A DNA stretch of 64,000 nucleotides from Sandaracinobacteroides hominis (GTDB lineage: Bacteria > Pseudomonadota > Alphaproteobacteria > Sphingomonadales > Sphingomonadaceae). Positions 39,607-48,770 of this stretch are shown here, in pieces; the first letter of the stretch is position 1, and every line of letters starts with the position of its first letter. The position numbers and the translations under genes were made by a program. The notes under the pieces were generated by a model. That model ran no database searches. It worked only from the letters and a program-made list of their open reading frames with translations, and was not told where the DNA came from. The stretch covers positions 1 to 64,000 of the forward strand of contig NZ_JADCUC010000005.1 of assembly GCF_016464365.1 (NCBI RefSeq), in the 5' to 3' direction.

Positions 39607-42600
39607 CTACCGCCGCTTCGACTTGAACACCCCAGGCACCGCAGGCCGCTGCACCACCGCCTTCACCGGCACGGGTTCCACCGCCTCCGCACTCCGCAAG
39701 GCCGCCTGCGCCAACCCCCGCGCCAGCGCCACCGCGCCTGCCAGCCGCGCCGCGCCATTGCCGAAGTCCCGCGCCAGAAACAGCTTCTGGTCCGGCCGCA
39801 GCTTCGCCGCCCCCTTCAGCCGGTTGATCCATTCCACCAACCCCACCGGATTCGGGAACGTGTCGTTCACAAAGGTCACCAGCGCCCCCTTGGGCCCCAC
39901 TTCGATCTTCTGCACATGCGCGCGCTTGGCTGCGTTGCGCGCCTCGACGATCTTCAGCAGGTTTGCCGCAGGCTCGGGCAACGGCCCGAAGCGGTCGATC
40001 ATCTCCGCCGCCAGGCTCTCGATCCCGGCCTTGTCTGAAAGGTCCGCCGCCCGCCGATACAGCGCCATCCTGAGCGCCAGATCCGGCACATATTCCTCCG
40101 GGATCATCACCGGCGCATCCACCGAAATCGTCGGCGAGGTCGGATCTTCCGGCGCCTTCAGCCCGCGCGCCTCGGCCTTGGCGGCCAGAATCGCATCCTC
40201 CAGCATCGACTGATAGAGTTCGAAACCCACCTCGCGGATATGCCCGGATTGCTCATCGCCCAGCAGGTTCCCGGCCCCGCGCTGGTCCAGATCGTGCGAA
40301 GCCAGCTCAAACCCTGCCCCCAGCGAATCCAGGCTCGCCAGCACATGCAGCCGCTTCTCCGCCGCCGCCGTCAACGTCCCGTCGGCGCTCGTCGTCAGCA
40401 GCGCATAGGCGCGCCGCTTCGCCCGCCCCACACGCCCCCGCAGCTGATACAGCTGCGCCAGCCCGAACATGTCGGCCCGGTGCACCACCAAAGTATTGGC
40501 GTTCGGAATATCCAGCCCGCTCTCGATGATCGTCGTCGCCAGCAGCACGTCGAAGCGCTGCTCGGTGAAGGCCATCATCCGTTCCTCGATCTCGCCGGCC
40601 GCCATCTGCCCATGTGCGGTCACGCTGCGCACCTCCGGCACCTGCTCGCGCAGATACTGCTCGATATCGGGGATGTCGGTGATGCGCGGCACCACGATAA
40701 AGCTCTGCCCGCCGCGATGATGCTCGCGCAACAGCGCTTCGCGCACCACCACCGGATCGAACGGCGAAACGGTGGTGCGAACTGCAAGCCGGTCCACCGG
40801 CGGCGTCGCAATGACCGACAGCTCGCGAATGCCCGACAAAGCCATCTGCAACGTCCGCGGGATAGGCGTAGCCGTCAGCGTCAGCACATGCACATCAGCT
40901 CTCAGAGCCTTCAGCCGCTCCTTGTGCGTCACGCCGAACCGCTGTTCCTCGTCGACGATCACCAGCCCCAGCCGCTTGAACTCCACCCCCTTCGCCAGCA
41001 CCGCGTGCGTCCCCACCACGATGTCGACGGAACCATCCGCCAGCCCCTCGCGCGTCGCCTTCGCCTCGCCCGCCGCCACCAGCCGGGAGAGCGCCCGCAC
41101 CTCCAGCCCGGTCCCCGCAAACCGCTCCCGGAACGTCGCCGCATGCTGCCGCGCCAGCAGGGTCGTCGGGCACACCACCGCCACCTGCGCGCCGGCCGCC
41201 GCCGCCACATAGGCCGCGCGCAAGGCCACCTCGGTCTTGCCGAAACCCACATCGCCGCACACCAGCCGGTCCATCGGCCGCCCCGCCGCCAGATCCTCCA
41301 GCACATCGCCGGTCGCCCGCAGCTGGTCGTCGGTCTCCGCCCAGGGAAACTTGTCGAGGAACGCCGCATAGCCCTGCTGGTCCACCTCATAGGCGTCGGC
41401 CGGCCGCGTCGCCCGCTTTGCCGCCACCTTCAGCAGCTCGTGGGCAATCTCGCGGATGCGCTCCTTCATCCGCGCCTTGCGCTGCTGCCAGCCGGTGCCG
41501 CCCAGCCTGTCCAGCGTCACGCCCTCATTCTCGCTGCCATAGCGAGACAGCACGTCGAGATTCTCGACCGGCACATAGAGCTTGTCGCCGCCGGCATATT
41601 CCAGCGTCACCATGTCATGGTCGGCGCCCGAAACCTTGATCGGCGCCAGCCCCAGATAGCGCCCGATGCCATGCTCCTGGTGCACCACCAGCTCGCCGGC
41701 TTCCAGCGTCTGCAGATCCTTCAGGAAGGCATCGGCCTTGCGCGCGGAGCGTCGCCGCACCAGCCGGTCGCCCAGCATATCCTGCTCGGTCCACAGCTCG
41801 ATATCATCCAGCCGGAAGCCTGAATCGAGCGGCAGCACCACCAGCGGCACCTTGCTCGCCGCCGCCACGCCCAAAGCCTTCTGCCACCCCTCCGAAGGCG
41901 TCAGATCCTTCGCCCCATGCTCCGCCAGCAATCCGGCCAGCCGCTCGCGCGAGCCTTCGGAATAGGCCGCCAGCACAGGCCGCCGCCCACCAGCCCGCAC
42001 GTCGGCCAGCCGCGCCGCAATCGCCTTGTAGACCGGCTCGCCGCCCGCCGCCTGCGCCACCCGCGCCGCGGTAAACTCCGGCGCCGCCAGCCCGCCCAGC
42101 TCGAAACCCGTATCGTCCGGCAAAACCGTCGTCGCATGCGCCCGCCCGGCAAACGCATCATAATCCCCGCGCGAAAGATACAGCGCATCCGTCGCCAAAG
42201 GCCGGTAGACCGCAGCCCCCAGCCGCGCCTTCCCCTTCACGGGCGCGCGCAGGGCCTCCACCCGGTTCGCATGATAATCGGCAATCGCCTCAAAGCGGGC
42301 ATCCGCCGCGCCCGCAGCACCGCCATCCAGCACCACGATATCGTCCGCGCCGATCCAGTCGCCAAAGCCCACCAGCTCCGGCTCGAACAGCGGCAGGAAA
42401 TGCTCCAGCCCCGGCACCCGCCGCCCCTCGCTCGCCGCCTGATACAGCGGATCGGCAGTGGCCCCGCTCCCAAACAGCTCTAGCCACCCCTGCCGGAAGC
42501 GCCGGATACGCGCCTCGTCCAGCAACAGCTCGGACACCGGCAGCAGCGAAAACCCGTCCGACTTTCCCGTCGTCAGCTGCGTCAGCGGATCGATGGTGCG

Positions 42601-43185
42601 GATGCCGTCGACTTCGTCGCCAAAGAAATCCAGCCGGAAACCAGTCCCAGCCCCCGGCGGCACCAGATCGACAAGGCCCCCCCGCACGGCAAAATCCCCG
42701 GCGTCCCCCACGCTCTCCACGCGCGTATACCCGGCCTTCTGCAAGGTCGCGATCAGCTGATCGCGCCCGATCCGGCTCCCCCGCTTCAGCTCCAGCGAAG
42801 CCTCCGCCACCACCGCCTTCGGCAACATCCGCTGCGCCACCGCCGCAACCGTCGTCACCAGCAGCTCGGCCCCCTCGGGCGCCCGCGCCAGCACGGCCAT
42901 CGCCGCCAGCCGATCCGCCAAAACCTTCTGCGCAGGGCTCGCCCGATCATAGGGCAGGCAATCCCACGCCGGCAGCCACAGCGTCGTCACATCCGGCGCA
43001 AAGAAAGGCGCCGCCTCCACAACAGCCCGCCCGGCGGCTTCATCCGCCGCAACCAGCACCGCCCGCCGGCCGTCCAGCCCACCAGCCCGCGCCAGCCCGG
43101 CCATCAACCACGGCAGCAACCCGGCCGGCACCCCCGTCAGCCGCAGCGGCCGCCCAGCCTTCGCAATCGCATCGATAGGCAGCAT
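39607..43185 (-). CDS. mfd: Transcription-repair coupling factor Mfd
   Basis: This 1192-residue DNA translocase removes RNA polymerase stalled at lesions and recruits UvrA. The UvrB-homology region is at the N-terminus (LLPWLMAGLARAGGLDG, then LPAWDCLPYDRASP). The RNA-polymerase interaction domain includes KGD/GGDKLYVPVENLDVL. The helicase core has Walker A GDVGFGKTEVALRAA, the box VDEEQRFGV, TATPIPRTLQMAL and the translocation motif LYQLRGRVGRAKRRAYA. The TRCF C-terminal domain is complete. The longer ORF is ignored because the ATG at 43185 overlaps the sdhE stop (TGATG), as is usual in this group. Normal length. Confidence 0.95.
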   Translation of the reverse strand: MLPIDAIAKAGRPLRLTGVPAGLLPWLMAGLARAGGLDGRRAVLVAADEAAGRAVVEAAPFFAPDVTTLWLPAWDCLPYDRASPAQKVLADRLAAMAVLARAPEGAELLVTTVAAVAQRMLPKAVVAEASLELKRGSRIGRDQLIATLQKAGYTRVESVGDAGDFAVRGGLVDLVPPGAGTGFRLDFFGDEVDGIRTIDPLTQLTTGKSDGFSLLPVSELLLDEARIRRFRQGWLELFGSGATADPLYQAASEGRRVPGLEHFLPLFEPELVGFGDWIGADDIVVLDGGAAGAADARFEAIADYHANRVEALRAPVKGKARLGAAVYRPLATDALYLSRGDYDAFAGRAHATTVLPDDTGFELGGLAAPEFTAARVAQAAGGEPVYKAIAARLADVRAGGRRPVLAAYSEGSRERLAGLLAEHGAKDLTPSEGWQKALGVAAASKVPLVVLPLDSGFRLDDIELWTEQDMLGDRLVRRRSARKADAFLKDLQTLEAGELVVHQEHGIGRYLGLAPIKVSGADHDMVTLEYAGGDKLYVPVENLDVLSRYGSENEGVTLDRLGGTGWQQRKARMKERIREIAHELLKVAAKRATRPADAYEVDQQGYAAFLDKFPWAETDDQLRATGDVLEDLAAGRPMDRLVCGDVGFGKTEVALRAAYVAAAAGAQVAVVCPTTLLARQHAATFRERFAGTGLEVRALSRLVAAGEAKATREGLADGSVDIVVGTHAVLAKGVEFKRLGLVIVDEEQRFGVTHKERLKALRADVHVLTLTATPIPRTLQMALSGIRELSVIATPPVDRLAVRTTVSPFDPVVVREALLREHHRGGQSFIVVPRITDIPDIEQYLREQVPEVRSVTAHGQMAAGEIEERMMAFTEQRFDVLLATTIIESGLDIPNANTLVVHRADMFGLAQLYQLRGRVGRAKRRAYALLTTSADGTLTAAAEKRLHVLASLDSLGAGFELASHDLDQRGAGNLLGDEQSGHIREVGFELYQSMLEDAILAAKAEARGLKAPEDPTSPTISVDAPVMIPEEYVPDLALRMALYRRAADLSDKAGIESLAAEMIDRFGPLPEPAANLLKIVEARNAAKRAHVQKIEVGPKGALVTFVNDTFPNPVGLVEWINRLKGAAKLRPDQKLFLARDFGNGAARLAGAVALARGLAQAALRSAEAVEPVPVKAVVQRPAVPGVFKSKRR

Positions 43186-43472
43186 CAGCGGTCCACCCGC
43201 ACATAATCCAGCGCCACCAGCCGATCCATCATCGGCCCTCGCAGCCGCTCCGGCGGCTCCTGCACACCAAAGGCCCAGGCCATGATGTCCACATCCTGCT
43301 CTTCCAGAATCTCGCAGAACCAGCCGAACTCCGCCGCGTCCATCGTCGCCAGCCAGCGATCGGCAAAGCCGCCCACCATGCGGTCGGCCTCGCGCGTGCC
43401 GCGATGATGCGCCCGCCAATGGGCGGCCTTCCGCTCTGCCTCACCAACAGCACCCTTATCCGGCACCCGCAT
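43185..43472 (-). CDS. sdhE: FAD assembly factor SdhE
   Basis: This protein of about 95 residues belongs to the SdhE/YgfY (DUF339) family, which helps attach FAD covalently to succinate dehydrogenase. The conserved RGTREADRMVGGFAD segment contains the family RGxxE motif. It is followed by FCEILEEQDVDIMAWAFG. The start is uncertain between the ATG at 43472 and a TTG four codons upstream. It overlaps mfd by one base and is divergent from recG. The recG-sdhE-mfd arrangement is a common alphaproteobacterial cluster, which supports the call. Confidence 0.9.
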   Translation of the reverse strand: MRVPDKGAVGEAERKAAHWRAHHRGTREADRMVGGFADRWLATMDAAEFGWFCEILEEQDVDIMAWAFGVQEPPERLRGPMMDRLVALDYVRVDR

Positions 43473-43537
43473 CTCCAACAGCAAACGACCGACACGCAGA
43501 ATTGCGGGCCGGCACAGGTTCCGTTAGCGCATAGGCG

Positions 43538-45610
43538 ATGCGCCCGGACCGGCTCAACCCCCTGTTTGCCGCTGCGGCATCCCTCCCCGGCGTCGGCCCG
43601 GCAGCGGTCCGCGCGCTCGAACGCCTCGACATCAGCCGCGTGAAGGACATCCTCCTCCACTTCCCCATCGGCTGGCGGCACACGCAAAAACTCGAATCAC
43701 TGGCCGAAGCCCGCGAAGGCGACCGCATCGCCATCCCCGTGCAAATCGTCTCGCATGAACCCAGCCGAGGCCGAGGCCCCTTCCGCATCCTCGCAGACGA
43801 CGCCTCGGGAATAGGGCTCCTCCTCGCCTTCTTCGGCGCCAAAGGTCCCGGCCTTGCCAGCCGCTTCCCCATCGGCGCGCGCCTCACCGTCGCCGGCCGG
43901 CTCGAGCTGTGGAACGGCCGCTTCCAGATCATCCACCCCGAACTGGTGAAGGGCGAAGCCGCCACCACCGAACCCGTCTATGCCCTCACCGAAGGCTTCA
44001 CGTCGCGCCGCCTCGCCACGCTGGCCACCGAGGCGATCGCCCGCGTGCCGCAGCTGCCCGAATGGATCGAACCCTCGCTCCAGTCGAAACACCAGTGGCC
44101 GCCCATCGCCGAGGCCTTCGCCACGATCCACACCGTCCCGGACTCTGCAAAGGCGCGCGACCGCATCGCCTATGACGAACTCTTCGCCTCGCAGCTCGCC
44201 TGGGCCCTCGTCCGCGCCCGCCGCCGCCGCGCCCGCGGCCAGCCGCTCACCGGCACCGGCCGCCTCAGCGACGCGCTGGTTGCCAGCCTGCCATGGCAGC
44301 TCACCGGCGCTCAACGGCAGGCCATCGCCGAAATCGCCGGAGACATGGCGGCCCCCCACGCCATGCTCCGCCTGCTTCAGGGCGACGTAGGCGCCGGCAA
44401 GACTCTCGTAGCGCTGCTCGCCCTGCTCATCGCGGTGGAAGGCGGCGCCCAGGGCTGCCTCCTCGCCCCCACCGACCTCCTCGCCCGCCAGCATTTCGCC
44501 ACCCTCGAAAAGCTCCTCGGCCCATTGCCGGTCAACATCGCCTTCCTCTCCGGCCGCGAAAAGGGCAGGGCGCGCGAGGCCATCCTCGCCCGCCTGGCGT
44601 CCGGCCAGATCGACATCCTCGTCGGCACCCACGCCGTCTTTTCCGCCGATGTCGTCTATGCCAATCTCGCGCTCGCCATCATCGACGAACAGCACCGCTT
44701 CGGCGTCGCCCAGCGGCTGATGCTCTCCGACAAGTCCGAACGCCCGCCGCATCTGCTGGTGATGACGGCCACCCCCATCCCCCGCACGCTGGCGCTCGCG
44801 AACTTCGGCGAAATGGACGTTTCGAAACTCGCCGAACGCCCCCCCGGCCGCCAGCCGATAGACACCCGCATCGTCCCGCTGACCCGCCTCGACGAGGTTC
44901 TCGACGGCCTCGCCCGCCACATCGCCACCGGTGCCCAGGCCTATTGGGTCTGCCCCCTGCTGGACGCCGGCGCCGAAGAAGAAATCGCGACCGACCCGGA
45001 CGCCGCAACCCCCGCCACCGTCCGCGCCGCGATGCTCAGGCAGCGCTTCGGCTCCACCGTCGCTCTCGTCCACGGCAAGCTGAAGGGCGACGCCCGCGAT
45101 GCCGAAATGGCCCGCTTCCAGTCCGGCGAAGCAAAGATCCTGGTCGCCACCACCGTCATCGAAGTCGGTGTCGACGTCCCCAACGCCGGCCTGATGCTGA
45201 TCGAATCCGCCGAACGCTTCGGCCTCGCCCAGCTCCACCAGCTCCGGGGCAGGGTTGGGCGCGGCACGGCAAAATCCGTCTGCCTCCTGCTGCGCGGCGA
45301 AACGCTTTCCGCCACCGCCCGCGAACGCCTGCAGATGATGCGCGCCACCGACGACGGCTTCGCCATAGCCGAGGCCGACCTGAAACTGCGCGGCAGCGGT
45401 GAACTGCTCGGCACCCGCCAGTCCGGTGAACAGGGCTTCGCCGTCGCCACCCCCGAACAGGTCGAACGCCTTCTTCCCGCCGCAGACGCCGACGCCCGTC
45501 TTCTCATCGCCCGCGACGGCGGCCTCGAAGGCCCCCGCGGCGAGGCAGCGCGAAACCTCCTCTACCTGTTCGAAAAGGACGCGGCCGTCGCCACGCTCAG
45601 GGGCGGCTGA
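43538..45610 (+). CDS. recG: ATP-dependent DNA helicase RecG
   Basis: RecG remodels stalled forks and Holliday junctions. The 690-residue protein has the N-terminal wedge domain (LNPLFAAAASLPGVG, and an OB-fold near 60-150 with FFGAKG). Walker A is GDVGAGKTLVALLAL, the DExH box is IIDEQHRFGVAQR, and TATPIPRTLALANFGEMDVSKL follows. Motifs V/VI include TTVIEVGVDVPNAGLMLIESAERFGLAQLHQLRGRVGRG. A C-terminal LKLRGSGELLGTRQSG completes the family pattern. The start codon is 66 bases from divergent sdhE. Confidence 0.95.
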   Translation: MRPDRLNPLFAAAASLPGVGPAAVRALERLDISRVKDILLHFPIGWRHTQKLESLAEAREGDRIAIPVQIVSHEPSRGRGPFRILADDASGIGLLLAFFGAKGPGLASRFPIGARLTVAGRLELWNGRFQIIHPELVKGEAATTEPVYALTEGFTSRRLATLATEAIARVPQLPEWIEPSLQSKHQWPPIAEAFATIHTVPDSAKARDRIAYDELFASQLAWALVRARRRRARGQPLTGTGRLSDALVASLPWQLTGAQRQAIAEIAGDMAAPHAMLRLLQGDVGAGKTLVALLALLIAVEGGAQGCLLAPTDLLARQHFATLEKLLGPLPVNIAFLSGREKGRAREAILARLASGQIDILVGTHAVFSADVVYANLALAIIDEQHRFGVAQRLMLSDKSERPPHLLVMTATPIPRTLALANFGEMDVSKLAERPPGRQPIDTRIVPLTRLDEVLDGLARHIATGAQAYWVCPLLDAGAEEEIATDPDAATPATVRAAMLRQRFGSTVALVHGKLKGDARDAEMARFQSGEAKILVATTVIEVGVDVPNAGLMLIESAERFGLAQLHQLRGRVGRGTAKSVCLLLRGETLSATARERLQMMRATDDGFAIAEADLKLRGSGELLGTRQSGEQGFAVATPEQVERLLPAADADARLLIARDGGLEGPRGEAARNLLYLFEKDAAVATLRGG

Positions 45611-45727
45611 CAGCTGCGTCCCAACGGCCACACCGGCACCGCGTTCCGCCGCCAAAGGCCCGCTTCCCCGCACGTTTCGGCCCATTTGGCTTGGCATGGC
45701 GGGCCCGAAAGGCTAGGGAAATTAACG

Positions 45728-46240
45728 ATGAACAGCGTAATTTTCGGACGGGCAGCCATCGTGGCAGCACTGCTGCTGGGTGGGGGAGTTCTGCTCGCCG
45801 CGCCCACGGCGGCGCCTTCACGCTTTGCGGAATCGGCAGAAAAGGCCGCCGAAATGCCTACCTCGGCGCTGATGCAGACTGCGCTCGCCGCCTTCCGTCG
45901 CGGCGACCATGCAGAGGCCCGGCGCAGCTTCCGCCTGCTCGCCCAGCGCGACATCGCCGCCGCCGAAACCCTGCTCGGCACCATGGCCGCCAACGGCCAG
46001 GGCGGCCCCAAGGACGATGCCATCGCTGCCGCCTGGTTCCTGCGCGCCTCCAATCGCGGCTATGCCCCGGCGCAACTGGCCCTTGCCGACGCCTTCGCCA
46101 AGGGCAAGGGTGTCCCGCAGGACAAGGGCCGCGCCCGCGCGCTGGCCAAGGCCGCTGCAGTCCAGGGCCAGCCCGGCGCCGCCCAGCTGGCCAGCCGCCT
46201 CGGCCCGGAACGCTACGCCATGATCGGCACCGCCCGCTAG
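45728..46240 (+). CDS. Secreted Sel1-like (TPR) repeat protein
   Basis: This 170-residue protein has an N-terminal signal peptide or anchor (about 1-28, hydrophobic core AAIVAALLLGGGVLLAA). Two Sel1-type repeats follow, visible in AAAETLLGTMAANGQG followed by AAAWFLRASNRGYAPAQLAL and KGVPQDKGRARALAKAAA. Sel1 repeats form helical scaffolds for protein binding. The function is unknown. The ATG at 45728 follows AGGGAAATTAACG. The gene is independent, between recG and the convergent tyrS. Confidence 0.75.
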   Translation: MNSVIFGRAAIVAALLLGGGVLLAAPTAAPSRFAESAEKAAEMPTSALMQTALAAFRRGDHAEARRSFRLLAQRDIAAAETLLGTMAANGQGGPKDDAIAAAWFLRASNRGYAPAQLALADAFAKGKGVPQDKGRARALAKAAAVQGQPGAAQLASRLGPERYAMIGTAR

Positions 46241-46262
46241 GACGTGAACCCCTGAACGCCGC

Positions 46263-47477
46263 CTACCCAGCTACCAGCAGGGCGTGCTTCTTCTTCCCCA
46301 GGCTCAGCTTCGCGGGCGCCCCTACCAGCAGGTTCGGATCGGCCACAACCGCCCCATTCACCCGCACCGCATTCTCCGAGAGCTTCCGCCGCGCCTCGCC
46401 CTTCGAAGCCGCCAGCCCGGACGCCACCAGCGCATCCGCCAACGCCAAAGTCCCCGAAACCACCAGCTGCGGCAGCCCTTCACCGGCGCCACCCTCGGCA
46501 AAGGTAGCCCGGGCCGTCGCCTCGCAGGCAGCCGCCGCCTCGATCCCCCGGCACAAGGCAGTCGCCGCATTCGCCAGCGCCACCTTCGCGTCGTTGATTT
46601 CCGCCCCCTGCAACGCCTCCAGCCGGGCAATCTCCTCGTCCGGCATGTCGGTGAACAGCCGCAGGAACCGCCCGACATCGCGGTCATCCACGTTCCGCCA
46701 GAACTGCCAGTAATCCCAATCCGCCAGCGCGTCGGAGTTCAGCCAGACGGCCCCGCTCGCCGTCTTCCCCATCTTGGAGCCGTCGGCATTGGTGATCAGC
46801 GGCGTGGTCAGCCCGAACAGCTCGGCGCCAGCCACACGCCGGCCCAGATCGGTGCCCATGGTGATATTGCCCCACTGGTCCGATCCGCCCATCTGCATCA
46901 CGCAAGCATGACGCCGGTTCAGCTCGACAAAGTCATAGCTCTGCAGAACCATATAGTTGAATTCAATGAAGGAAAGCGGCTGCTCCCGGTCCAGACGCAG
47001 CTTCACCGAATCCATGCTCAGCATCCGGTTCACGGAAAAATGCCGGCCATAGTCGCGCAGGAACTCGATATAGTTCAGCTTGTCCAGCCACTCGGCATTG
47101 TCCAGCATCAGCGCATCGCCCGGCCCGTCGCCAAAGGTCAGGAAGCGCTCGAACACCCGCTTGATGCTGGCCTTGTTCGCCGCAATCGTCGCCTCGTCCA
47201 GCAGCTGCCGCGCGGTGTCCTTGCCGCTGGGGTCGCCCACCTTGGTCGTGCCGCCGCCCATCAGCGCAATCGGCTTGCCGCCAAACTGCTGCAGGCGCCG
47301 CAGCATCATGATCGACAGCAGATGCCCCACATGCAGCGAAGGCCCGGTCAGGTCGAAGCCCACATAGGCGGTCAACCCGGGCTTCATCGCCCGCGCGTCG
47401 ATCGCCTCCGCGTCGGTCAGCTGGTGAATGTATCCACGCCGGTCCAGCGTGCTCAGATATTCGGACTTGTAAGCCAT
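46263..47477 (-). CDS. tyrS: Tyrosyl-tRNA synthetase
   Basis: This 404-residue class I aminoacyl-tRNA synthetase charges tRNA-Tyr. The signature HVGH (HIGH equivalent) is in GPSLHVGHLLSIMMLRRLQ, and the KMSKS equivalent is KMGKTASGAVWL. The tyrosine-binding region includes YVGFDLTGPSLH and MQMGGSDQWGNITMG. The C-terminal S4-like RNA-binding domain is present (SKGEARRKLSENAVRVNG). It is divergent from anmK, whose coding region begins 26 bases away, a very short shared promoter space. Confidence 0.96.
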   Translation of the reverse strand: MAYKSEYLSTLDRRGYIHQLTDAEAIDARAMKPGLTAYVGFDLTGPSLHVGHLLSIMMLRRLQQFGGKPIALMGGGTTKVGDPSGKDTARQLLDEATIAANKASIKRVFERFLTFGDGPGDALMLDNAEWLDKLNYIEFLRDYGRHFSVNRMLSMDSVKLRLDREQPLSFIEFNYMVLQSYDFVELNRRHACVMQMGGSDQWGNITMGTDLGRRVAGAELFGLTTPLITNADGSKMGKTASGAVWLNSDALADWDYWQFWRNVDDRDVGRFLRLFTDMPDEEIARLEALQGAEINDAKVALANAATALCRGIEAAAACEATARATFAEGGAGEGLPQLVVSGTLALADALVASGLAASKGEARRKLSENAVRVNGAVVADPNLLVGAPAKLSLGKKKHALLVAG

Positions 47478-47502
47478 GATGCGCCCGGCTCTAGGGATTC
47501 CC

Positions 47503-48600
47503 ATGCCATCTGAAAAGCAAATCGTCATCGGCCTGATGTCCGGCACCTCGGTCGATGCAGTCGACGCCGCCCTCATAGAGACCGACGGCGAGACCCACAT
47601 CCGCCCCATTGCCTTCACCGACAGGCCCTACACCGACGCCGAACGCAGCCTCATCCGCGAGGCAGCGGCCCTCGCGCTCACCTTCGAGCGCCCCACCGCC
47701 CACCCGCGCATCGCAGAGGCCGAACGCCTCCTAACCGAAGCCCATGCCGAGGCCATCGCCGCCCTTCCAGGGCAGGAAACCGCCACCCTCATCGGCTTCC
47801 ACGGGCAGACGGTCGCCCACCGCCCGCCCAGCTCCAGGCACCCGCACCCCTTCACCTGGCAGATCGGCGACGCGAAGCTGCTGGCCCGCCGCACCGGCCG
47901 CCCCGTCGTCCATGATTTCCGCAGCGCCGATGTCGCCGCCGGCGGCGAAGGCGCCCCGCTCGCGCCGGGCTACCACCGCGCGCTCGCCTCCGGCCTCGAA
48001 TGGCCGGTCGGCGTCCTCAACATCGGCGGCGTCGGCAACCTCACCTGGTTCGCAGACGGTCAATGGGGCGGCTTCGACACAGGCCCGGGCAATGGCCTCA
48101 TCGACGACTGGCTCACCACCCATACCGGCCAGCGCTACGACGCCGGCGGCGCGCTCGCGGCAAGCGGCGAGGTCCATCACGAGATCGTCGCCGCCATGGC
48201 CGATCTCGCCTTCTTCGATGCAGAAGGCCCGAAGTCGCTGGACCGCGCCGATTTCACCATCCAGCCCGCCCGTGGCCTCAGCCCGGCGGATGGCGCCGCC
48301 ACCCTCACCGCCTTCACCGCCGAAACCATCGCGCTGGCGCTGCGCAATCTCCCCGTCCGCCTGAACAGCCTGCTCGTCACGGGCGGCGGCCGCCACAACC
48401 CCACCCTGATGCGCATGATCGCCGAGCGCACCAACACCCCCACCGTAGCCGTCGAATCCCACGGCTGGAATGGCGACGCGCTGGAGGCGGAAGCCTTCGC
48501 CTGGCTCGCCGTCCGCAGCGCCCGCGGCCTGCCGCTCAGCTGGCCCGAAACCACCGGAGTCCCGGCACCTGCCACCGGCGGAAGGCTGGTAAGGCCTTAA
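47503..48600 (+). CDS. anmK: Anhydro-N-acetylmuramic acid kinase
   Basis: This 365-residue enzyme phosphorylates and opens 1,6-anhydro-N-acetylmuramic acid recovered from peptidoglycan. It has the ATPase-fold start GLMSGTSVDAVDAALIETDG, the substrate loop LIGFHGQTVAHRP, NIGGVGNLTWF, FDTGPGNGLIDDW and the C-terminal VTGGGRHNPTLMRMIAE. The frame is open from 47476, but the ATG at 47503 follows AGGG and gives the normal N-terminus. It neighbours tyrS, a common pairing. Length and motifs are complete. Confidence 0.94.
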   Translation: MPSEKQIVIGLMSGTSVDAVDAALIETDGETHIRPIAFTDRPYTDAERSLIREAAALALTFERPTAHPRIAEAERLLTEAHAEAIAALPGQETATLIGFHGQTVAHRPPSSRHPHPFTWQIGDAKLLARRTGRPVVHDFRSADVAAGGEGAPLAPGYHRALASGLEWPVGVLNIGGVGNLTWFADGQWGGFDTGPGNGLIDDWLTTHTGQRYDAGGALAASGEVHHEIVAAMADLAFFDAEGPKSLDRADFTIQPARGLSPADGAATLTAFTAETIALALRNLPVRLNSLLVTGGGRHNPTLMRMIAERTNTPTVAVESHGWNGDALEAEAFAWLAVRSARGLPLSWPETTGVPAPATGGRLVRP

Positions 48601-48770
48601 CGAGTGTAATCCACGGCCAGCGCATCCGCTTCGGCCGGCAATTCCGGCCGTGAGTCACGCCCATGTCCCGGCCCAGGCCAGGCAAGTCTCCAGGAGGTGA
48701 TAATCCCGGGAAGGCCTGACCCCGGCATCGGTCTTCTTGTCAATTGCCGGGGCTCGGCGCACAAAACCGC